A program made the translations under genes and the position numbers. Positions 1 to 4,697 of a stretch of DNA of 5,940 nt are shown here, piece after piece. Source of the DNA: Candidatus Zixiibacteriota bacterium (lineage in GTDB: Bacteria > Zixibacteria > MSB-5A5 > GN15 > FEB-12); the NCBI GenBank assembly GCA_030619345.1, contig JAUXBO010000166.1:1-5940 (forward strand). The letters run 5' to 3'. Each line of letters starts with the position of its first letter. Within the stretch, counting starts at the first letter, position 1. Below the pieces are notes generated by a model that was not told the DNA's origin, ran no database searches, and was given only the letters and a program-made list of their open reading frames with translations.

Positions 1-1564
1 GCTTGACCGACAGAAAGTCTTTGAGTTCTTCGTACAGTTTGTCGACCACATAGAAAATAGAGTATTTACCGCGGACCACAACCGGTCCTGCAACAGTACC
101 GATATTACTTTTCATGGCCAGATCGAAAATCTCAGGGAACCATTTGCGCTCGATATATCCAAGATCGCCGGAAACCGCCCTCTTGCCGGGACGCTCGGTA
201 AGGTCCATGGCCTGCTCTTTGAAATAATTCAGAGCGCTTACTTTTTCGGCAATCTTACGAGCCTGGATTTCGTCGCTCAGCAAAATCTCATATACGTGCA
301 CTTTGGCCGGGTCTGAAAATTCTTCGGGATGTTCCTCGTAGTAAGTTCTTATTGCTGATTCGTCCGGCGGAAGTGGCGCTGGAAGCGAGTCGGTCCGCAT
401 GATGTCAGCCATGTTGAGTTCTTTGAATAACTTCACTTTTCGCAGGTACTCCGGATCTTTATCAAGGCCGGTGCGAAGTGATTCATAAGTCAGAATCTCG
501 AGCTTCTTAAGTTCGAATATAATCGTGGCAAGCGAATCGTACTTGTCAAAGGCAGGCTTAACATTCTGTGACACCTGCTTGGACAGTCCCAGATACTCCC
601 CAATCGATATTTGTCCTCCGTCCCAGGTGCCCAGCACGAGCTCTCTCTCGTTACGATCGAGTTGGTCAAGATCAAAGTCACCGGCCGGAAGATTGGCCAA
701 AATCTCTGGCGGATAGAGCGCTTCTCGTTTTTTTATGAGATAATTACAGGTCGTTGTATCGACAGTCACTTTATACTTCTCGTTGACATACCCAAAATAT
801 TCCTCGGCTAGTTTATTCCGCCTTCGTCCAACAATCTGTTGGCGATAATTTTCCTTCTCGGCATCAAATGACTTACGTTGCTCATTCGGCAGACGGTCAT
901 TCAATTTGATTATATGAAATCCAAACTTCGACTCTACCGGCGGTGAGATTTCTCCTACCTCCATAGCGAACGCTGCCTCCTGGAATTCATCCGCCATCGC
1001 CCCCCACAGAAAATATCCAAGATCACCACGGTTTCGTTTGGCCGAAGGATCTGTTGATTCCTCAAAAGCGAGTTTGTCAAAGCTCTCGCCGACCTTGATT
1101 CTCTCAACTATCTCGTTGGCCTGATCCAACGTTTCAAGCAGAATATGGGACGCCCTGATTTTGTATTCCGCCCGGTCATAGTATTCCTTGACTTCGGCTT
1201 CGGTAACCTCAGCTTTGTCGACAATCTCTTTCTGGTAAAGTATGTCGAGCAGGAACTTGTCCTTGTTGGCCAGAACCACTCGATTGAGGTCTTCGAGTTT
1301 ATCGATATTTTTCTCGTATGCAGCCTGGACCAGCAAACGGTTGACAATCAAGCTGTCCAGAATTTCGCTACGGGCATCAAATTCAGCCTGAGCGCTGACA
1401 AACGGAGTACGCACAACTTGAAACATATCATTAAGTTCGGTGGAACTGATTTCGTAATCGCCAACAACCGCCACTGTTTCGCCGCCAGATTTCCCACATC
1501 CAACCACCACCAATAAAAGCAAGCTGCTGATAACAAGTAACTGCAAGTAACTCTTCGATTTCAT
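1..1564 (-). CDS. Peptidyl-prolyl cis-trans isomerase lipoprotein with two parvulin modules (SurA/PrsA-like), C-terminus cut by window edge
   Basis: Reading down from an ATG at 1564, 521 codons are open to the window edge, so the 3' end is missing. The start is fixed by AGGAG at 1571-1575, six bases upstream. Residues 1-22 form a lipoprotein signal (K2 and K4, hydrophobic 9-21) with lipobox V20-V21-G22 and the acylated C23. A first parvulin (PpiC/rotamase) module spans about residues 137-227: RASHILL with H140, GDLGYF, a long amphipathic stretch, PPVESKFGFHIIKL with H217. A second module at about 421-510 (VHVYEILL, SGDLGYIE, KYSIFYVVDKL) keeps the fold pattern but lacks the first histidine and the FGFH block, so it is probably non-catalytic. 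By family knowledge such proteins catalyse prolyl isomerisation and chaperone outer-membrane or secreted proteins from a membrane-anchored position. Whether it corresponds to SurA, PpiD or PrsA cannot be decided; no symbol is given. The gene lies downstream of hprK on the same strand but appears to have its own promoter. Confidence 0.92.
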   Translation of the reverse strand, partial: MKSKSYLQLLVISSLLLLVVVGCGKSGGETVAVVGDYEISSTELNDMFQVVRTPFVSAQAEFDARSEILDSLIVNRLLVQAAYEKNIDKLEDLNRVVLANKDKFLLDILYQKEIVDKAEVTEAEVKEYYDRAEYKIRASHILLETLDQANEIVERIKVGESFDKLAFEESTDPSAKRNRGDLGYFLWGAMADEFQEAAFAMEVGEISPPVESKFGFHIIKLNDRLPNEQRKSFDAEKENYRQQIVGRRRNKLAEEYFGYVNEKYKVTVDTTTCNYLIKKREALYPPEILANLPAGDFDLDQLDRNERELVLGTWDGGQISIGEYLGLSKQVSQNVKPAFDKYDSLATIIFELKKLEILTYESLRTGLDKDPEYLRKVKLFKELNMADIMRTDSLPAPLPPDESAIRTYYEEHPEEFSDPAKVHVYEILLSDEIQARKIAEKVSALNYFKEQAMDLTERPGKRAVSGDLGYIERKWFPEIFDLAMKSNIGTVAGPVVVRGKYSIFYVVDKLYEELKDFLSVK

Positions 1565-1570
1565 TTATAA

Positions 1571-1575
1571 CTCCT
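1571..1575 (-). promoter_or_regulatory. Ribosome-binding site of the parvulin lipoprotein gene
   Basis: On the minus strand AGGAG lies six bases before the ATG at 1564. It selects this start, which is also the one that gives a complete lipoprotein signal peptide. Confidence 0.8.
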
Positions 1576-1627
1576 CATAATGTTCTCACAATCTGTTGTA
1601 CCTATATAGAGCGGGTCGGTTCCCTTC

Positions 1628-1711
1628 GGGTTTGCCCACGAATTGGGTTTGCCCACGAATTGGGTTTGCCCAGGAATTGGGTTTGCCCAGGAATTGGGTC
1701 GGCCCACAAGG
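1628..1711. repeat. 17-bp tandem repeat array, four full copies plus a degenerate fifth
   Basis: Four contiguous 17-bp units begin at 1628, 1645, 1662 and 1679, with plus-strand consensus GGGTTTGCCCASGAATT. The first two have AC at positions 11-12 and the last two have AG; otherwise they are identical. A degenerate copy starting GGGTCGGCCCAC follows at 1696-1711, and another decayed GGGTCGG motif stands just before the array at 1613-1619. Read on the minus strand each unit contains TGGG-CAAA-CCCA, a 4-bp stem with a tetraloop. Neighbouring units can instead pair as CCCA-loop-TGGG, so two alternative hairpin registers are possible. The array lies between hprK and the parvulin gene and inside the predicted 5' leader of the latter. 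Confidence 0.95.
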
Positions 1712-1715
1712 GCAT

Positions 1716-1744
1716 ATTATAGAAAGGATTGAGCTGATTTCCAA
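1716..1744 (-). promoter_or_regulatory. Probable sigma70-type promoter for the parvulin lipoprotein gene
   Basis: On the minus strand TTGGAA (1739-1744) is followed after 17 bp by a perfect TATAAT (1716-1721). The predicted transcript would start near 1709, giving a leader of about 145 nt that carries the whole 17-bp repeat array before the AGGAG site. The -35 box matches consensus at four of six positions. This is an inference from motif match and position; read-through from hprK is the alternative, as I see no clear terminator after hprK. Confidence 0.5.
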
Positions 1745-1785
1745 GCCCTTTTGAGATAACGAATTGAGATCAAAAATGGAGGTGG

Positions 1786-2757
1786 CTACTCGAAATCCGA
1801 TTCCAGGTAGTCATCAGTAGAACGTTGGCGACTGAGTTTCTGGGATAGCTTTTTGGTGAACTCAACGGCTGAGTTTTCCCCGTAAACTTTGAGCATATGA
1901 TTCATGGCAATAACTTCGGAAATGACCGTGATATTCTTTCCGGGGGAAATCGGGACCCGGATAATCGGTATTCCTACGCCCAAAACGGTGGTTTGTCTCT
2001 CTTCCATGCCAAGCCGCTCGTAGTCCTCGGATTCCGACCAGTAACAAAGGGCAACTTCAACCTCAATACGCTTCTGCATCCTGATCGACCGAATTCCAAA
2101 CAATTCCTCGATATCGATAATCCCAACCCCGCGAATCTCCATATGGTGACCCAGAAGTTCGGAGCCGCTGCCGATAATCACGTCCGGGGCAGCCCGGGTG
2201 ATCCTGACCACATCGTCGGCGACTAGGCGATGGCCGCGTTCCACCAGATCAAGCGCTATCTCGGACTTCCCGATTCCGGACTTGCCGGTATAAAGCAGAC
2301 CAACGCCATAGACATCAACCAGCGTTCCATGCACATTGATCGAAGGAGCAAAAACATGGTCGAGGTACGCTGAGAGGCGATTGGTCAGTTCGGCCGTGGT
2401 CAGGCGGCTGGAAAAGACACCAGTCTGGTGTTTGTCGGCGCATTCTATAAACTGCGCTGGTGGCGTAATACCCTTGGTAATAATGACCATTGGAATATTG
2501 TGCTCAAATATTTTGGAGGCGACATTGCCCAGTTCTTCCTCGGAGAGACGGCTCATAAAGGCCATTTCGGTTTCGCCGAGAACCTGAATGCGTCGACTGG
2601 GGAAACGATCGAAAAATCCTGTGAGGGCCAGGCCGGGGCGATGGAGTTCCGGGTTAGTGACCTCTTTTTTGAGACCTTTTTCGTTATTGCTCAATAACGT
2701 AAGTTCAAGGTCTTGTTTACGGGAGGTATAGAGTTTTTCTACTGATATTTCAGCCAT
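1786..2757 (-). CDS. hprK: HPr kinase/phosphorylase
   Basis: The 323-residue product is close to the usual HprK length of about 310-320. The N-terminal domain (about residues 1-130) is the MurE-like HprK_N region. The C-terminal kinase domain starts at NVHGTLVDVYGVGLL with the conserved H143. It has the Walker A loop G158-KSGIG-K164-S165, the paired aspartates D181/D182 in GHRLVADD, the family signature EIRGVGIIDI at 207-216, and the C-terminal PISPGKNITVISEVIAMN block. No key residue appears lost. By family knowledge the enzyme phosphorylates HPr (or Crh) on serine using ATP or pyrophosphate and reverses this with phosphate, linking carbon status to regulation in the cytoplasm. No ptsH, ptsI or rapZ is visible here, so its partner is unknown. 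The ATG at 2757 has no Shine-Dalgarno sequence but a -10-like TATATT ends nine bases upstream, suggesting a leaderless message. Confidence 0.97.
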   Translation of the reverse strand: MAEISVEKLYTSRKQDLELTLLSNNEKGLKKEVTNPELHRPGLALTGFFDRFPSRRIQVLGETEMAFMSRLSEEELGNVASKIFEHNIPMVIITKGITPPAQFIECADKHQTGVFSSRLTTAELTNRLSAYLDHVFAPSINVHGTLVDVYGVGLLYTGKSGIGKSEIALDLVERGHRLVADDVVRITRAAPDVIIGSGSELLGHHMEIRGVGIIDIEELFGIRSIRMQKRIEVEVALCYWSESEDYERLGMEERQTTVLGVGIPIIRVPISPGKNITVISEVIAMNHMLKVYGENSAVEFTKKLSQKLSRQRSTDDYLESDFE

Positions 2758-2766
2758 AGTGAACGC

Positions 2767-2796
2767 AATATAGCCTTGGTACTAGACACTGCGCAA
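2767..2796 (-). promoter_or_regulatory. Possible hprK promoter placing the start site next to the ATG
   Basis: Minus-strand TTGCGC (2791-2796) and TATATT (2767-2772) are separated by 18 bp; the -10 matches consensus at five of six positions, the -35 at four of six. The start point would fall about three bases before the hprK ATG at 2757, which agrees with the absence of a ribosome-binding site. Confidence 0.35.
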
Positions 2797-2800
2797 GTTT

Positions 2801-2888
2801 GAAGATATGGGGGGATTAGTGTAATCCCTTCAAAATTATGTCACCCTGAGCTCAGTCGAAGGGTGATTTATTACGAAAGGAAGATATG
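2801..2888. repeat. 70-bp hairpin pair flanked by 9-bp direct repeats
   Basis: GAAGATATG occurs at 2801-2809 and again at 2880-2888. Between them lie two inverted repeats: GGGATTA/TAATCCC (2812-2818 with 2822-2828, loop GTG) and TCACCCT/AGGGTGA (2841-2847 with 2860-2866, whose loop contains the palindrome GAGCTC). The second resembles a hairpin I recall as dispersed in many environmental bacterial genomes. The flanking direct repeats look like a target duplication, but nine bases could also match by chance. Confidence 0.6.
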
Positions 2889-2906
2889 CTTCGCCCAGCC
2901 GGGTGG

Positions 2907-2930
2907 CCGGGTCAAACTTGTTTGGCCCGG
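2907..2930. repeat. Inverted repeat, 11-bp stem with TT loop
   Basis: CCGGGTCAAAC at 2907-2917 pairs with GTTTGGCCCGG at 2920-2930 with a single T/G mismatch. In RNA made from the plus strand this would be a G-U wobble. There is no T-tract after it on either strand, so it is not an ordinary intrinsic terminator. Confidence 0.75.
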
Positions 2931-2939
2931 ATTGTTCAG

Positions 2940-2984
2940 ATTCATCGGGTCGCCCACCGCTTGCGGTGGGTACTTTTGATGAAT
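2940..2984. repeat. Nested inverted repeat (stem within a stem)
   Basis: An outer stem ATTCATC (2940-2946) with GATGAAT (2978-2984) encloses a perfect inner hairpin CCCACCGC (2953-2960), TT, GCGGTGGG (2963-2970). There is no following T-tract. It is one of several consecutive hairpins in this gap. Confidence 0.75.
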
Positions 2985-3000
2985 ATCAGTAGGTCGGCGT

Positions 3001-3022
3001 TCCGCCGTCTGCCACCGGCGGA
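3001..3022. repeat. GC-rich inverted repeat
   Basis: TCCGCCG at 3001-3007 pairs with CGGCGGA at 3016-3022 around an 8-base loop. It continues the series of hairpins in the hprK upstream region. Confidence 0.6.
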
Positions 3023-3063
3023 CAAGAAACCCGACATCCTCCCCCAGAAACACTACCATACCG

Positions 3064-3078
3064 CCACAGAATCTGTGG
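3064..3078. repeat. Short palindrome
   Basis: CCACAGA at 3064-3070 and TCTGTGG at 3072-3078 form a near-continuous palindrome centred on one base. As RNA it would fold as a five-base-pair stem with a small loop. It lies just before the ribosome-binding site of the small ORF at 3107. Confidence 0.55.
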
Positions 3079-3106
3079 GCGCCTTCCTAATAAAAGGAGA
3101 ACCGAT

Positions 3107-3253
3107 ATGAACAGATACAAAAACAACCCTACCCCTCTTGATCCCATGCACCCCGATCATCACCAATTCAACAACGACAAAGTGAAAAACAACAAAACGA
3201 ACCCATTTCTCCGCAACCCAAAACATGAGTTGGAATTACGGGAGAATAAATGA
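3107..3253 (+). CDS. Small hypothetical protein (48 aa), tentative
   Basis: An ATG at 3107 is preceded by AAGGAGA at 3094-3100 with good spacing and opens a 48-codon frame ending in TGA at 3251-3253. The product starts MNRYKNNPTPL and contains KNNKTNPFLRNPKHE. It is rich in Asn, Lys, Pro and His, has no signal peptide or membrane segment, and I recognise no domain. Short ORFs with K-T-N-P type motifs are something I recall from repeat-rich genomes of planctomycetes and similar bacteria, which would make this a repeat-derived ORF rather than a gene. In its favour are the ribosome-binding site and an ATGA overlap with the next short frame at 3250. Against it are its length, composition and location in a repeat cluster. 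It is the only plus-strand candidate gene in this gap. Confidence 0.3.
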   Translation: MNRYKNNPTPLDPMHPDHHQFNNDKVKNNKTNPFLRNPKHELELRENK

Positions 3254-3276
3254 ATCAGATGAGGTTATCCATACAA

Positions 3277-3348
3277 GTCATTCCTGCGAAGGCAGGAATC
3301 CAGAAAGATCGACCACACCAGCTGGACCCCAGCCTACGCTGGGGTGAC
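3277..3348. repeat. Dispersed-repeat-like element of two hairpins (dRS3-like geometry)
   Basis: Two 8-bp hairpins stand in tandem: ATTCCTGC/GCAGGAAT (3280-3287 with 3292-3299, loop GAAG) and ACCCCAGC/GCTGGGGT (3326-3333 with 3338-3345, loop CTAC). The pair is bracketed by GTCA at 3277-3280 and TGAC at 3345-3348. The first hairpin has the 6-8-6 arrangement of the neisserial dRS3 repeat (ATTCCC-N8-GGGAAT) with a compensated C to T and G to A change in the stem. Its plus-strand translation reads VIPAKAGIQ, a string familiar from spurious proteins over such repeats. Resemblance is by eye; homology is not shown. Confidence 0.7.
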
Positions 3349-3415
3349 TTACATCCGCAGATATGTTTTATATACAAAACGAACCCAATTTACTGAATTC
3401 AATTGAGGTGCAGAC

Positions 3416-3448
3416 AAAAAAGCGCCCAACCAAATTGGTCGGGCGCTT
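3416..3448 (-). terminator. Intrinsic terminator of the PDZ gene
   Basis: On the minus strand the stem AAGCGCCC/GGGCGCTT (3441-3448 with 3420-3427) encloses a smaller inner stem GACCAA/TTTGGT region and is followed by a run of six T (A-tract at 3416-3421 on the plus strand). It lies about 31 bases after the PDZ gene stop codon at 3480, the position expected for a Rho-independent terminator. Confidence 0.9.
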
Positions 3449-3479
3449 CGAGTAATCAGTAGCTGAGTCGATAAAAGGA

Positions 3480-4601
3480 TCAGTCGAGCTTGAGGCGGAT
3501 TTCCTTGAGTTCCTTCTTAAGCTTTTCCATCTCTTTCTGGAGTTCTTTGAATTCGGACTTCTTTAGAGATTGCAGTTCTTTTTCGAGTTCCTGTATCTCT
3601 TTACGGAGATCGTTCTTGAAATCTTTGGAATCAAAATACTTGTTCTTTGCATCAAAATAGTAATCCGCATCGTCATCGACGTCATGCAACCAGCGTAGTC
3701 CCTGAAGGCCGCGCAGCGACTCGAAATCGAAATTGAAGTCGAAGTCATGATCCCCATAAAAGCGAAAGAGTCCATGATCATCGTGATCGTATTCGCCAAC
3801 TTCAAGCTTTATGTTTTTCTCGGATTTGTCGCGCATCACGGTTACTTCGATCTCGTCCCCCTCTTCAAAATCTTCCATGATATCGGTGACATCGCCGGGG
3901 TCGGTAATTCTTTCACCTTCAATATTGACTATAACATCACCGGCTTTGAGTCCTGCTTCCATCGCCGGAGAATCCTCGACAACCTCGGTGATCAGAGCGC
4001 CGCGTCCTTTTTCGACTCCAAAATACTCACCAAGCTGCTTGCTCAGACCGGAAATAGAGACGCCCATGTACCCACGGTGTTCTCTGTACTCGATAACCCG
4101 CGGCGCACGCGGTGCCCGCAACGCTTTGGGAGCTTTTGGTGGTTTGATGCCCGATATAATGTCGATGGCTCCATGCGAACCGAGTGTCCGATAAACCCAT
4201 TCGTAGTCACGGTCACCATCGTCATCTTCAAGCGTGACATTGAGTGTCATTTTATCACCGTCACGAATTATGACCAACTCTACTTTATCACCTTCGCCAT
4301 AGTCTTCCAGCGCATCGGAGATGTCATCGGACTCCCAGATTTTCTCGCCGGCAAAACTGACGATGATATCTTCCTCTTTCAAACCAGCTTCCTCAGCCGG
4401 AGAATCTTCGACTACGCCATTAACAATGACCCCATGGTCGACTTCCAGACCAAACGCTTCGGCTATATCTTCATCGACTGTCTGCATATAGATTCCAAGC
4501 CAACCACCGCGAGAGTATTTGGATGATTTGGCGCCCACCAGTCCAGCCACGAGTACCAGGGCAACCCCCAGCACGAGAATTAACTTCAGATTTCTGTTCA
4601 C
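3480..4601 (-). CDS. Exported protein with two PDZ domains and a C-terminal coiled coil
   Basis: The 373-residue product has a signal sequence or N-terminal anchor (N3-R3-K6, then hydrophobic 7-23, likely cut after VGA at 24). PDZ domain 1 spans about residues 33-126 (GWLGIYMQ carboxylate-binding loop, EDSPAEEAGLKEEDIIVSFAGEKI). A Lys/Arg/Pro-rich linker follows at 152-169. PDZ domain 2 spans about 177-268 (GYMGVSISGL, EDSPAMEAGLKAGDVIVNIEGERI). Residues 270-320 are strongly acidic and aromatic, with alternating Asp and Phe at 284-293. Residues 325-373 are a Lys/Glu heptad-like coiled coil. There is no trypsin-like protease domain, unlike DegP/HtrA, so it probably binds protein tails or acts as a scaffold in the periplasm or at the inner membrane. 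The start is GTG at 4601, supported by GGAGGT just upstream; the next in-frame Met is residue 39. A terminator follows the gene. Confidence 0.9.
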   Translation of the reverse strand: MNRNLKLILVLGVALVLVAGLVGAKSSKYSRGGWLGIYMQTVDEDIAEAFGLEVDHGVIVNGVVEDSPAEEAGLKEEDIIVSFAGEKIWESDDISDALEDYGEGDKVELVIIRDGDKMTLNVTLEDDDGDRDYEWVYRTLGSHGAIDIISGIKPPKAPKALRAPRAPRVIEYREHRGYMGVSISGLSKQLGEYFGVEKGRGALITEVVEDSPAMEAGLKAGDVIVNIEGERITDPGDVTDIMEDFEEGDEIEVTVMRDKSEKNIKLEVGEYDHDDHGLFRFYGDHDFDFNFDFESLRGLQGLRWLHDVDDDADYYFDAKNKYFDSKDFKNDLRKEIQELEKELQSLKKSEFKELQKEMEKLKKELKEIRLKLD

Positions 4602-4606
4602 AGCTC

Positions 4607-4612
4607 ACCTCC
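4607..4612 (-). promoter_or_regulatory. Strong ribosome-binding site that fixes the GTG start of the PDZ gene
   Basis: Minus-strand GGAGGT at 4607-4612 lies five bases before the GTG at 4601. Without this GTG start the signal sequence would be lost, so the site and the protein agree. Confidence 0.85.
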
Positions 4613-4672
4613 ATCATTAGTCATCTAACGCTATCACCTGCCTATACGGATGCAGCAGTCCGACAGTTTCAA

Positions 4673-4697
4673 TTAATGCTGTTAATGAATGTTAATG
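4673..4697. repeat. Three phased TTAATG direct repeats
   Basis: TTAATG occurs at 4673-4678, 4682-4687 and 4692-4697, spaced 9 and 10 bp, so nearly one helical turn apart. They cover the stop codon of the barrel gene and end directly upstream (minus sense) of a TTGAAA that could act as a -35 box for the PDZ gene. A binding site for a regulator is possible, but chance in AT-rich sequence is not excluded. Confidence 0.4.

Noticed and set aside
1145..1516. 123-codon plus-strand frame opposite the parvulin gene
   Set aside because: It lies wholly within the signal peptide and first parvulin region on the other strand, which has recognisable motifs; it is a shadow frame.
1628..1711. CRISPR array
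   Set aside because: The 17-bp units abut each other with no spacers, so this is a simple tandem repeat.
1748..1776. Terminator after hprK formed by TTTTGA...TCAAAA
   Set aside because: The stem is AT-rich, needs a bulge and has no clear T-run at the right distance.
2871..3059. A 62-codon minus-strand frame and a 74-codon plus-strand frame (2886-3110) in the hprK upstream region
   Set aside because: Both run straight through the inverted repeats, have no convincing ribosome-binding site and look like translations of hairpin DNA.
3747..4526. Long plus-strand open frame opposite the PDZ gene (259 codons)
   Set aside because: It is antisense to a clear two-PDZ protein with a start, ribosome-binding site and terminator; its composition is what the complement of acidic codons would give.
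4641..4672. TTGAAA / TATAGG promoter for the PDZ gene
   Set aside because: The spacer is 20 bp and the -10 match is poor; not strong enough to list as a feature.
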